From Vulcanimicrobiota bacterium (GTDB lineage: Bacteria > Vulcanimicrobiota > Xenobia > Xenobiales > JADMJV01), in contig JAHBVR010000004.1 in the NCBI GenBank assembly GCA_019637395.1, positions 62,001-126,000 on the forward strand: DNA of 64,000 nucleotides. The letters are read 5' to 3'. Position numbers and translations under genes: made by a program. The notes below the pieces were generated by a model, which was not told where the DNA came from, ran no database searches, and saw nothing but the letters and a program-made list of their open reading frames with translations. Shown here piece by piece: positions 17,045-25,369 of the stretch. Every line of letters starts with the position of its first letter. Position 1 is the stretch's first letter.

Positions 17045-18811
17045 CTACTTGGGTTTCGCTTTGGGCGCCTTGACCAGTTTGATAGGCACTTTCTGAGGGC
17101 CTTTGGCTTTGATCACGACTTTGGTTTGAAAGGGCATGTAGCCTTTGGCGCTCACCTTGATGCTGTGCTCGCCGACCCGCAAGGGGATGGTGGTTCCGAC
17201 TTTATAGTTTTCGGGAGGCTGGTTGTCCACGCTTACGGTCAGAGCCGCTTTGGCCGGACCACCGGTCAGGACCAGTTCCCCCTTCCGCAATAGCGGCAGC
17301 AAGTAGTAGGCGGCCGCGCCGAAGCCGAGCAGGAGCAGCAATGAGATGATGTTATTCCAATTGAAGGAACTGGGTCTCTTTGGTTTGACGATTTCCATGG
17401 TGCGGCTCTGGCCGCGCAAAGCCGCCGGCACGTGCTCGGCGAATTCCACGGGACGTTTGCGCGTCCCCGACGAACCCAGGCGCTCCTCGAGGCTGGGGGG
17501 AGGCGCCGGAGCGGGCTCGGGCTCGGGTTCCGGCTCGTCTTGCAATTGCATCAGGTCTTCCGCGCCTTCGACCGGAGCGAAACGCATGGAATCCGGCGCG
17601 TAACGGGCGGTTTCGAAATCCACCTGCAGCTTGTTGGGGGGGCAGGCGACCAGCATGCTGTAGAGACGGTCCATGTTGCGGCAGGCCAGGCCGCCCAGTT
17701 CCGGCCGGGTTTCCGCCCAGATCCGATCGAGCTTGAAAACACCCGTGACCACGCAAGCGCTTAAATGGTCCAGGGAAAATTGCTGAATGGCCGCGTTGGC
17801 GGCCTCGACTCCCAACAAAGGTCGGGAGTAGATGGCCAGCACCGAGTCGGCCAGCCATTCCAGGCTGCTGGCCATGGCCGCGTTGAGAAGAGTCTCCAGT
17901 GCCCGCCTGGCTTCCGGTTCGGGAGGAGCCGAACAGAGCACGGCCGTCACCGGATCTACCACTTCTTCCACCACCAGGACCTCGGGTATGGCTTCTTCCA
18001 GAGGGTCTTCCGCAGGCTCCTCGGCGTCTACCGGCATCTCTTCAATCGATTGTTCGCTCAGGAATTCGCCCAACTGGCGAGCAAAAATCCCCGCCGCGGG
18101 GCGTTCTTCGCACTGACGGGAAAGGGCTCGCAGAATCAGATCCGAGAGTTCGATGGGAATTTCCGCGTTGATGTTGTCGGGCCGGGTGATCGAATTCCAA
18201 TTTCCGTTGCGGAAGGGATTGACGCCCGTAAGTAACTCGTAGAGCACGGCCGCCGCCGAGAAGGTATCGGCGCGCCCGTCCACCTGGTCGCGCATGACCA
18301 TTTCCGGGGCCAGATATTCGGGGCTGCGCTCGACCTCTTCGCCCTTCACGTAGGCCATGCCAAAACCGCAAAGGACGGCCTGTTCTTCCGCGTCCAGCAA
18401 GATGTTGGCTGGTTTCACGTCGCAGTGCAGCACGCCGTTGTCGTGGGCGAATTGCAGAGCTTTGCAGGTTTGCATGACCAGGCGTACGCACTGGCGCCAC
18501 TCCGGGACATTGGCCTGGTCTAAGCGTTCTTGCAGGTCTCCGCCCGGCAAGAACTCCATCAATAAGTAGTGTTTGCCTTCATCAAAGCCGTCCTGGAGCA
18601 CTTCCACGATGTTGCGATGGCGTAAGGTGAAGGCCGGCTGCGCTTCGCGCAGGAAGGCTCGGATCAGCTCTTGCTCGGGCCATACGTCGACACTGAAGAC
18701 CTTTAATGCCAGACTGCGTCCAGCCTCACCCTCCCGAGCCAGGTAAACTTTGCCGAGGGAACCGCTGCCCAGCTCTCGCTCTATGTGAAAGGGACCGAGG
18801 CGCTTCAACAC
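17045..18811 (-). CDS. Membrane-anchored Ser/Thr kinase-like protein with PEGA tail; probable pseudokinase (588 aa)
   Basis: A PknB-type kinase fold spans residues 1-255: glycine loop LGSGSLGKV (14-22), ATP Lys 37 (ALKVF), catalytic loop HCDVKPAN (Asp 131, Lys 133, Asn 136), YLAPE (167-170) and DTFSAAAVLYELLTG. Two key positions are unusual. HRD is HCD, and the Mg-binding DFG motif reads GFG (Gly 149; codon at 18365-18367), so catalysis is doubtful. A Pro/Glu-rich linker leads to a membrane segment at about 482-505 and a C-terminal PEGA domain (about 515-580), which should lie outside the cytoplasm. Start is GTG. Likely role: envelope sensing through PEGA and a scaffolding or weakly active kinase domain (inference). 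Confidence 0.85.
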   Translation of the reverse strand: MLKRLGPFHIERELGSGSLGKVYLAREGEAGRSLALKVFSVDVWPEQELIRAFLREAQPAFTLRHRNIVEVLQDGFDEGKHYLLMEFLPGGDLQERLDQANVPEWRQCVRLVMQTCKALQFAHDNGVLHCDVKPANILLDAEEQAVLCGFGMAYVKGEEVERSPEYLAPEMVMRDQVDGRADTFSAAAVLYELLTGVNPFRNGNWNSITRPDNINAEIPIELSDLILRALSRQCEERPAAGIFARQLGEFLSEQSIEEMPVDAEEPAEDPLEEAIPEVLVVEEVVDPVTAVLCSAPPEPEARRALETLLNAAMASSLEWLADSVLAIYSRPLLGVEAANAAIQQFSLDHLSACVVTGVFKLDRIWAETRPELGGLACRNMDRLYSMLVACPPNKLQVDFETARYAPDSMRFAPVEGAEDLMQLQDEPEPEPEPAPAPPPSLEERLGSSGTRKRPVEFAEHVPAALRGQSRTMEIVKPKRPSSFNWNNIISLLLLLGFGAAAYYLLPLLRKGELVLTGGPAKAALTVSVDNQPPENYKVGTTIPLRVGEHSIKVSAKGYMPFQTKVVIKAKGPQKVPIKLVKAPKAKPK

Positions 18812-18868
18812 CGGGCCGTCTTAAACACGCGCGGGCCTTGTCCTGGCTTGGGCGTAAAACAGTTGCTT

Positions 18869-19582
18869 TTACAATTGTTCTTGTTGGTGCATGCTGTTGA
18901 CCAGATCCCTCAGGTTGGAACGGTCGACTCGGACCCAGCCGTGACTGGCGTCGTCCACATCGGCCAGCGTGGCCAGCGCTCCCACCATCAGCGCAATCAG
19001 CGTCAGCCCCAAGAGGGGATGGCGCCCGCCCAGCCCCAGCAGCAAAGACGCCGCCAGGCACTGGGCCAAGAGCAGTGCCACTAGCGGAGTCGGTAGATGT
19101 TCCTCAAGCACGTAAAAGCAACGATAGTGCAGTGAGATCATGCGATCGATGGAGGCGCGCAAGGCCAGCCCTTGGGGCTCGCTGATGACATGATTGGCGG
19201 CTAGTTCGCAACACAGCTTGAATTGCTGGTCCTGTAAACCAGTAATGTCCCCGGCGGGGGCCTGGCCTAGTTTGGCGTCCAGGTAGGCGATGACCAGCAG
19301 ACGCATCTGGGTGCGTTGCGCCGGGGGCAGCGACTCCAAGACTCGGTAGACGTTGGCGATGCTGTCGGCTTCCTCGTGCACCAGGTCGATTCGCTGACGA
19401 TAGACCTGACTGGCTTGTTGCAAGCTGAGCGAGAGAAAGAGCCCGACCCAGACCAACAAGACCGTTTCCAGGCTGGGGACGCCCAGCATTCGGCGGGCCA
19501 GGCGTAGACCCCCGGCGTAGGCCAGGAGCAGGGCCGCCAGTATGCCAAGAAAGGTCGCCGGGCTATCGTAGGTCCATTGCAC
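18869..19582 (-). CDS. DUF4239 (bestrophin-like) membrane protein (237 aa)
   Basis: Chosen start is a GTG at 19582, 1 base after the stop of the upstream DUF4031 gene. The open frame runs further back, but only antisense or out-of-frame through that gene. Two N-terminal membrane segments (about residues 8-28 and 41-60) are followed by a helical loop with HEEADSIANVYRVLESLP, which is typical of DUF4239. Two more segments are near residues 165-212. The C-terminus is soluble. The family resembles bestrophin channels but its function is not established. Co-transcribed with the DUF4031 gene. Confidence 0.72.
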   Translation of the reverse strand: MQWTYDSPATFLGILAALLLAYAGGLRLARRMLGVPSLETVLLVWVGLFLSLSLQQASQVYRQRIDLVHEEADSIANVYRVLESLPPAQRTQMRLLVIAYLDAKLGQAPAGDITGLQDQQFKLCCELAANHVISEPQGLALRASIDRMISLHYRCFYVLEEHLPTPLVALLLAQCLAASLLLGLGGRHPLLGLTLIALMVGALATLADVDDASHGWVRVDRSNLRDLVNSMHQQEQL

Positions 19583-19583
19583 T

Positions 19584-19880
19584 CTAGGGGCTTTCCGCGG
19601 GCAGAACGATTTTACTGCGTCCTCTTTGCAGATATTCCACCAATTGTTGCCGGGTGAGTGGTGAAGCTCCGTGTTCCAGGGCCCTTTCGCGCATTTCGGG
19701 AGTGCAATCGTAGTGAGGGCGAGGTTGGCCGCTCGGGTCGTGAAAGGCCCGCCGCGGCAGGCCGATTTCCGCCGCGAAGCGATGGAGTTGTTCCAGTCCC
19801 TGCTGGCTGAAATCATCGCAAAGGAGATGGCACCACCAGCGCCCCTTGGCCTGAAAAAGTTCGTCTACGCCAATCTGCAT
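19584..19880 (-). CDS. DUF4031 family protein (98 aa)
   Basis: Short soluble protein with the family layout: GRWWCHLLCDD near the N-terminus, LEQLHRFAAEIGLPRRAFH in the middle, and a terminal YDCTPEMRERALEHGASPL (the YDV/P-x-x-R motif of DUF4031). Length is normal for the family. Function is unknown. It is the first gene of a two-gene unit with the DUF4239 membrane protein. The next gene upstream (19980) is divergent, leaving 99 bases for both promoters. Confidence 0.72.
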   Translation of the reverse strand: MQIGVDELFQAKGRWWCHLLCDDFSQQGLEQLHRFAAEIGLPRRAFHDPSGQPRPHYDCTPEMRERALEHGASPLTRQQLVEYLQRGRSKIVLPAESP

Positions 19881-19979
19881 TACGGAGCCTGGACTTCGCG
19901 GTAAGTTTGTTCAGACTTTTTTCAGGGTGATCGCATAGCTTCCGCTCGGACATAAAGAGTAGAGTAGAGGAAGAGCACC

Positions 19980-20867
19980 ATGCAAATCAGTGGTTTGAGG
20001 CAAACGCCCCCACCCCCGCCGCCGCCCAAGAAAGAGCTGGAAGTCAAACCCGAGCTCGATGACATCGCCGACCGTTACAATACTTCGCGCACCGTCGGGA
20101 ACTACACTTCCGGTCTGTTGCTGGGAGCGGCCAAGGAATCCGTCACCACCACCCTGCAGGCCCCCCGCCTGGCCTGGGAAATCACGGAGAACCTCTGGCA
20201 GGCTGAAACTATCGGCCCCAATCTGAAGATTTTAGGCACACTGGCGGCCGTTCCGGCAGCCGTGCTCTCCATCCCCTGTGGCCCTTTCTACGGCGCCTAC
20301 CAGGGAGTCTCGGCCGTGGCCGGCGCCCGTCACAATCTCGACGGCCTTCGCCCTCCGCTCAAGAAAGATACGGCCACCGATTACGCCCGCTCGGTCACAA
20401 CCCAGGTTGGTCCCGAGGACAAAGAGCCCAAGACCATGACGGGCCAGTGGATTCAAAGCCTGGAAGAGTTAGGCGAGCGCAAGCTGGCCGAGGGAGAAAG
20501 GCCTAAGGACGTGCCGCTGCTCAGCCCCGTCTTCTCGATCGCGGGCGGCGTCGCTTCGGGTGCCCTCTCGGGCGTGGCCGGACTGGTTATCGGCCTGGTG
20601 GCCGGCACCCTGACCTGCGGCAAAGAAATGCTTCACTCGGTCACCGACAAGGACAAATCCTTCGGAGCGCGGGCCGGTCAGTTTTTGGCCGCTCCGCTCA
20701 ATGTGGTGGCCATGCCGCTGGCCCTGGGCTGGAACGGCCTCAAGGAAGCCACCCCGCGCGGTTTCGTGGACGGCTGGAAACACGGTCCCATCAAACCCGT
20801 CGTCGACACCGGCAAGGCCGTCGCCGGCCTGGCCGTAAGCGTAGTCAAAGAAGCTTGGGAGCGCTAA
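19980..20867 (+). CDS. Gly/Ala-rich protein of unknown function (295 aa), tandem paralogue A
   Basis: N-terminal tail with seven consecutive prolines, then Lys/Glu-rich sequence. The body is rich in Ala, Gly and Val, with hydrophobic stretches (about residues 80-110 and 185-215) that could insert in or associate with membranes. A 13-residue block, ETIGPNLKI with flanks, is nearly identical to one in the next gene. So are ERKLAEGERPKDVPLL versus NEKLAEGEKPVDIPII. The pair arose by tandem duplication. The family is not recognised. Ribosome-site-like GAGGAAGAG precedes the ATG by about 6 bases. It is 4 bases from its partner. Confidence 0.7.
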   Translation: MQISGLRQTPPPPPPPKKELEVKPELDDIADRYNTSRTVGNYTSGLLLGAAKESVTTTLQAPRLAWEITENLWQAETIGPNLKILGTLAAVPAAVLSIPCGPFYGAYQGVSAVAGARHNLDGLRPPLKKDTATDYARSVTTQVGPEDKEPKTMTGQWIQSLEELGERKLAEGERPKDVPLLSPVFSIAGGVASGALSGVAGLVIGLVAGTLTCGKEMLHSVTDKDKSFGARAGQFLAAPLNVVAMPLALGWNGLKEATPRGFVDGWKHGPIKPVVDTGKAVAGLAVSVVKEAWER

Positions 20868-20871
20868 GACC

Positions 20872-21801
20872 ATGAATGTGATGACCACCAATACCCCCCG
20901 CGTTGGAATGCGCATTCAGTCGCAGCAACCGCAGCAGCCCGACGGACCGGAGAATCAGCCGCCACATCTGCCGACCAGGTTGGTCGACAAGATCATCGAC
21001 AAGACCTATCTGACGGCCAACTTTACCGCCTCCACCCTGAGCGGTGGCGTGGCCGGTCTGGGCGCCTACGCCAGGGCCGCCGCTCCGGCCACCCTGAAGG
21101 CTACCGGTTCGCTCTACAAGAATTTGTGGAAAGCCGAGACCATCGGACCGAACCTGAAGATCATCGGCAGCGTGGTGGCTGCCCCGCTGATGGTGGCCGG
21201 AGCCGTCATCGGCCTGCCCGTTTCCCTGGTGGCCGGAATGTACCAGGGCGGCGATGAAGTGCAGGCGAGCAAACCTCGCCAGTTCACCATCGGCGCCGCC
21301 ACCAGGGAAGGCTACACCAAGACCAAGGATGGCTGGGAGTCGCTCTCCAAGAGCGCCATCGAGAGCTTCACCGAGATGGGTAACGAAAAGTTGGCCGAAG
21401 GCGAGAAGCCCGTCGACATCCCCATCATCAAGAGCGTCAAAGCTCTGGCCATGGGCGTCACCGCCGCCGCCGTCGGCGGCATCGCCGGCGCCGTCAGCAT
21501 GGTGGTCTCGGCCGGACGTCAAATCGGCGCGGGTGTGGTCGACTCCCTGAGCGACTCTTCGCTGGGACTGGGTGGCAAACTGTTGGGCACGGCCGGAGCC
21601 GTCGTCGGCGGCGCTGTTCACGGCGTCGTCTACGGAGCCGGAACCTTCCTGAGCGTGACCGGTCAGGGCTTTGGCGAGACCTGGAAGAAAGACTCGGTTG
21701 CCCAGGGCGGCTCCAAGGTCTTCAAGCAGGCCTGGAGTTCCGTGGCCGCCTCGGCCGCTCCTCAGACGACCTTACTTCGGGAGAAGCCAGAGCAGAAGTA
21801 G
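20872..21801 (+). CDS. Gly/Ala-rich protein of unknown function (309 aa), tandem paralogue B
   Basis: Collinear with the preceding gene: polar, Gln/Pro-rich N-terminal tail (about 35 residues), then LWKAETIGPNLKIIG, a hydrophobic stretch at about 95-120, KLAEGEKPVDIPIIKS and a glycine-rich hydrophobic half (about 185-260; many GG and GAV steps). There is no signal peptide. Glycine-zipper-like content suggests membrane association, as in some colicin-like or Gly-zipper envelope proteins, but this is a compositional impression only. A second ATG 4 codons in (MTTNTP) is an alternative start. A strong terminator follows 8 bases after the stop. Confidence 0.7.
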   Translation: MNVMTTNTPRVGMRIQSQQPQQPDGPENQPPHLPTRLVDKIIDKTYLTANFTASTLSGGVAGLGAYARAAAPATLKATGSLYKNLWKAETIGPNLKIIGSVVAAPLMVAGAVIGLPVSLVAGMYQGGDEVQASKPRQFTIGAATREGYTKTKDGWESLSKSAIESFTEMGNEKLAEGEKPVDIPIIKSVKALAMGVTAAAVGGIAGAVSMVVSAGRQIGAGVVDSLSDSSLGLGGKLLGTAGAVVGGAVHGVVYGAGTFLSVTGQGFGETWKKDSVAQGGSKVFKQAWSSVAASAAPQTTLLREKPEQK

Positions 21802-21809
21802 GTCGTCGA

Positions 21810-21850
21810 AAAAAGGTCCGCAACGTGGTGCCCGCGTTGCGGACCTTTTT
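21810..21850 (+). terminator. Strong intrinsic terminator after the tandem paralogues
   Basis: Perfect 11-bp G+C-rich stem, 21815-21825 with 21835-21845, extended by five A:T pairs on each side and a 9-base loop. It ends in a run of T. The A-tract on the left arm makes it potentially bidirectional. Confidence 0.9.
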
Positions 21851-21956
21851 GATTTTTGGCACCGGCTTCGTCTGGAAAATTTGCCAAGCAAACCCACTCA
21901 TGCGAACGCTTTGTTCGAAAGGAACATGATCCATCCCCAGAAAACCAAGCCCCGTG

Positions 21957-22151
21957 ATGATCGATACACGTACCCGGGAACCGTTAAGCGAGGCCCAGTG
22001 GGCCGAGTTACAGCAAATTGCCGACCAGCGCCGCGGGCAGGCTCAACCCGCGCCCGTGACCGCCCACCTGGATGACCTACTGACGCCCACGATTTCCCAT
22101 CTGCGTCCGGTAGCTGAAGCTCTGCTCCAAGAAATGCGAGGAAACCGCTAA
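21957..22151 (+). CDS. Small acidic protein preceding the ImmA/IrrE gene (64 aa)
   Basis: The ATG gives MIDTRTREPLSEAQWAEL; a GTG one codon earlier is also possible. The stop TAA is immediately followed by the ATG of the peptidase gene, so translation is probably coupled. Predicted helical at both ends (AQWAELQQIADQRR; LRPVAEALLQEM), with no helix-turn-helix that I recognise. No good ribosome site is seen. It may be a partner or inhibitor of the peptidase, by analogy with two-gene ImmA/ImmR and toxin-antitoxin units. This is inference from position only. Confidence 0.5.
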   Translation: MIDTRTREPLSEAQWAELQQIADQRRGQAQPAPVTAHLDDLLTPTISHLRPVAEALLQEMRGNR

Positions 22152-22913
22152 ATGACTTCATTGTTGCAGCGTTGGACGGGCCTGTGCCAGTTGGCCGGCA
22201 AGTATCACATTCCCATCCTGGCCGGCTACGCCCACCCCCAATTGGATTCTCAGAGTTGGGACGGTCTGTGGATTCGCGATCCGCAGGCCGGTTCGGCCAT
22301 CGCCCTCTCGGCCGGGCTGGATATGTTGTCGGCCTGTTGGGTCCTGGCCCACGAATTGGGTCACCATTTCACCAGCGGCCGCCCCGAAGGCGCCGCTGCC
22401 CACCTCACCACCGCCGACAATCAGAAGCGCTGGGGACAGGGACGAGTGCACCAGCCGGAAGAAGAAGCGGCCAATCTGTGGGCCGCTCTGGAACTTATCT
22501 CCGACAAGGAATGGCAGGAACTCGAGGAAACTCACCCGGAAAGCCTGGATGAAATCTCCAAGGCTTTGGAATTGCCGCCGGCCGCCGCCCTCTGGCGTGC
22601 CCGTGCCGAGCAAGGGCGCCTGACCGCCCAACCCCCTGTCAAGCTGCGTCTCGATCGCAAAGCCCAGCAGTTGCTCAGCAAACCGGTCAACGGCCAGGGC
22701 GGGCACCAATCCTTCCTGCGCCACCTGCAGCGCTGCCTATCCGGCTCCACCCTGTATCTGACCCGCAAAGACTTCAACCGCATCCGCGAGTATCTGCTGC
22801 GCACCGGTGGTGGCTACCGTTCCCGCTATCAGGCCATCATGGACTGCGCCCTCAGAGGCATCGAAAGAAGCGGCGGCCTGCGCCGCTTCTTTCACGAACC
22901 CCAGCCCGAGTAA
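22152..22913 (+). CDS. ImmA/IrrE-type zinc metallopeptidase (253 aa)
   Basis: The zinc-binding HEXXH is at His 67-His 71 (VLAHELGHH). A downstream EEEAANLWAALELI at about residue 100 provides the third ligand, Glu, typical of the family. The C-terminal half (RLDRKAQQLLSKPVNGQGG, RIREYLLRTGGGYRSRYQ) is helical and unassigned. Members usually cleave a cognate Xre-type repressor carried by a phage, conjugative element or toxin-antitoxin unit. Here a degraded helix-turn-helix gene lies 2 kb downstream, beyond an RHS relic. A 13-bp hairpin lies inside the last codons. Confidence 0.8.
   Translation: MTSLLQRWTGLCQLAGKYHIPILAGYAHPQLDSQSWDGLWIRDPQAGSAIALSAGLDMLSACWVLAHELGHHFTSGRPEGAAAHLTTADNQKRWGQGRVHQPEEEAANLWAALELISDKEWQELEETHPESLDEISKALELPPAAALWRARAEQGRLTAQPPVKLRLDRKAQQLLSKPVNGQGGHQSFLRHLQRCLSGSTLYLTRKDFNRIREYLLRTGGGYRSRYQAIMDCALRGIERSGGLRRFFHEPQPE
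22863..22893 (+). terminator. Hairpin overlapping the end of the ImmA/IrrE gene
   Basis: Perfect 13-bp stem, 22863-22875 with 22881-22893, and a 5-base loop. The right arm ends cttctttc. It sits 18 bases before the stop codon, so it would end transcription only if formed behind the ribosome. It may equally be a coding coincidence. Confidence 0.4.
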
Positions 22914-22957
22914 GGCGTCATCGGCTTCAACAATCTGACTGGTGTGGCAACCACGAT

Positions 22958-24458
22958 TTAAAAGACCAGGTTGAAAGTGCGGCCCGGATCCCACTCGTAG
23001 TTCAAGGTGATCGGTCACCTGGAGAATGCGATCACGAGCATAGTAAAGAAAACCAACGCTGCGGTAGATCGGAATGAGCAATCGGCGCGGTCGGCCGAAG
23101 CGGTTGCGGACCCCGCATCTGAGCGCCGCCGCTCCCAGGCTACCGGCCGCGTGCTCGACAGTCGCTTCGGCCACGTCAGGGTCCGGCCTGGCTCGCCTAC
23201 AACCCACAAGCATCGTAGTCGAAGGTGGTTGTTCGATTTTCCGCTGTGGTGATGGTTTCTAGCCGATTGTCTCCGCTACGATACTGAAAGTCGTGATCTG
23301 CCCGTTACGGTCCGTGACCGTTTCAACCAGGCCGTCCGGACGTCGGGTTAAAATGATGGGGTTACCCAGCGCATCGATGACACGAAGGAGATTGCCCATC
23401 TCGTCATAGACAAACTCAGTAAGAGGACCGCTGACCAAATGACCCTCCACCGTCACGTCAGGTCCCTGAATGAACGTCGGCAAGTGATCTTCGTAGGTGT
23501 AGACCCAGGTGTTCCCGTGGTCGTCGGTCTGAGAATCCAGAAACCCTCGGAAGAGTAGGTCATTTCCGTGGTCGCTCCGTTAGGATTGATCACTCTCGTC
23601 GGAAGCAGTGGATGGTTGGTATCGTTGTATTCGATGTAGGTGATATTGAAGAGCTGCTCGGTCTCGTCGACCAGTTCCGCGCGTTGGGTGACATTGCCCA
23701 GAAAATCAAACTCCTGGAACACGAGACGGTCGGGAGAAGGGTCAGCGCTTTCGTCGATCTGGCGCACCGCCATCCAGTTGGGACCGTTGCCCAGCCCATA
23801 GCTGTCCGCCAGTTCTCGCGCATCTTTGTCGTAGATGGTTTCCGTGGTCCGTAGCCCATACCAGCTCTCACGGATCACGCGGCCCATCGCGCCGTAGGTG
23901 TAGACGATCGCTTCCTCCTCGCGCGGGTCGATGATCTTCCAAATCAAACCCTCTGCATTATAGACAAAGCTCGTGGTTTCGCCGGCGGGATTGGTTATGG
24001 ATTCCAGACGGTCGTCCAGGTCGTAGGAATAAAGAATCGAACGGGAGCCGCAAAAGACCTCTACAGGTTGACCATCACTGCGGCCTGTATAATCGAAGGT
24101 CACCACCGTGCCGCAAGCGTCCGTCATAGTGGCCAGTTGGCCGCCGCTGTAAGTATAGGTCGCCGCGTTGCCGTTACGGTCCACCTCTTGCAGTAACCGG
24201 CCGACTGGTTTGGTCTAAGAATGTGATGATGTAGGTCGCGTCCGGATCGCTATCCTTGACCAGAGTCGCGAAATTGTCGGTGGTGATCGGCACATAGTCC
24301 GTGCCGTCCAGCTTCCAACGCAGGTAATTGCCGACCTCGTTTCGGTAGGAAATTGCCCCACTGACCGAGTCTTCTATCACCCGAATGCTGCCGTTGGAAC
24401 GCCAGCCGAAGCCGGGTGAGGAAGGTTCGGAGTCCGGGCAAGCGCTGCAATAGGCCAT
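22958..24458 (-). pseudogene. Decayed RHS/YD-repeat protein gene, multiply frameshifted
   Basis: Read on the minus strand, YD-repeat sequence continues across several frames. The first piece (24458 to about 24215) ends in YIITFLDQT. The second (to about 23550) has DRNGNAATYTYSGGQL, FDYTGRSDGQP and TSFVYNAEGL. The third (to about 23280) has GNTWVYTYED and TEFVYDEMGNLLRV. A fourth frame gives YRSGDNRLETITTAENR and TTTFDYDACG followed by a stop. Near 22985 a last piece, YEWDPGRTFNLVF, ends at a TAA (22958-22960). At least four frame changes make it inactive. The N-terminal start resembles the FGxGW region where RHS core sheets begin, so the original 5' end is missing too. Intact RHS proteins are large shells for secreted toxins. 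Confidence 0.85.
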
Positions 24459-24464
24459 TTGTAG

Positions 24465-24776
24465 TTGAACGGCAAAAAACCTACCGGCTATGAAATTCAG
24501 TTACTCAGGGACTCTCTGGGTCGCGATTTCAATCCGACCTCCACCATCCGCAAGCGAATCCTGAATCCACCCATCGATCATGAAGGTATCACCACCGAAG
24601 TCCTGGTGACGGAGACCCTCAAGCAGATCCATCGCCTGGAAGCGCGCCTGGGAGATTTCGAAGTCGAACTCTTGCAAAGGCTCTTCCGCCTGGAAACGTT
24701 CCAGTTGAATCTCTTGCAGAAGGTCGACCAGATCCTGAAACAGGTTTCCCCCGCCACCGAGAAACAGGCAGAGTAA
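24465..24776 (+). CDS. Possible small coiled-coil protein (103 aa)
   Basis: Open frame from a TTG, with an in-frame TAG just before, no ribosome site and no close ATG. The second half is strongly heptad-like (ETLKQIHRLEARLGDFEVELLQRLFRLETFQLNLLQKVDQIL), which favours real coding or a recent relic. It is divergent from the RHS relic and lies in a stretch of lower G+C than its surroundings. It could be the 3' fragment of a larger gene. Confidence 0.35.
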   Translation: MNGKKPTGYEIQLLRDSLGRDFNPTSTIRKRILNPPIDHEGITTEVLVTETLKQIHRLEARLGDFEVELLQRLFRLETFQLNLLQKVDQILKQVSPATEKQAE

Positions 24777-24911
24777 TCGCATAGCTTCTCTTCTCACGCC
24801 AACCTGCTGTCTGACCCATGGCCGCCGAGTTCGTCAATTCTTTCCCGAAGAGTGCCGTAAGATGCTGGAGGAGATTGGCCAGGATTTATGCAGTCGACCA
24901 GAAAGCGCGAG

Positions 24912-25280
24912 ATGAGCTGGGGACCGGCTACTCCTGCAAGAGAACAATGGTCGCGGCAGGACCTGGCCGACAAGCTCGGCGTGCATCGAGTCACCCTGGC
25001 TCGCCGGGAGCTTGGCGAGGCAGAACCACCTGTGGAGTTAGCGGAAAAGCTGGCCGACGTCTTTCAAGTAGACCGTCACTTCTTCTTCCAAGTCGCACCT
25101 TTTCAGACCTTGAAGGCGGGAGGATGCTCACGAAATTACAGACCCTGGCTCAGTCGCTTTCCGCTTGCCAAAAGCTGCAGAAGTTTACCAGGCCGGCGCT
25201 CAAGGTGTTGGGCTTCAATCTGCGCCAATTGGCTCGCATCCTTTCAGATCTCTCGGTCGATCGCATTCAAGAGTTACTAA
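24912..25280 (+). pseudogene. Remnant of a helix-turn-helix (Xre-like) regulator
   Basis: Residues about 12-60 read SRQDLADKLGVHRVTLARRE then PPVELAEKLADVFQVD, a convincing Xre-type helix-turn-helix. After about residue 65 the frame becomes unlike protein, while the next frame (ATG at 25124) gives a sensible helical sequence, MLTKLQTLAQSLSACQKLQK, ending with LSDLSVDRIQELLNG at about 25300. This suggests a frameshift near 25120 or a coupled small gene. Just upstream a third frame gives PEECRKMLEEIGQDLC before a TGA that overlaps this ATG. The whole 24.8-25.3 kb stretch looks like a degraded regulator locus, possibly once linked to the ImmA/IrrE peptidase. Confidence 0.45.
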
Positions 25281-25369
25281 ACGGACAAAGCCGACCGCCT
25301 TGAAATCCAGACTTCAATGCCAACGTCCTCCATCAAGGAACGCATCCTGGCCTCGACATTTTCTTGCCT

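Noticed and set aside
21671-22075. Frame with a good ribosome site (ATG at 21926) before the small gene at 21957
   Set aside because: The product (Arg/Pro/Gly-rich) looks non-coding, and the overlapping frame couples precisely to the peptidase gene.
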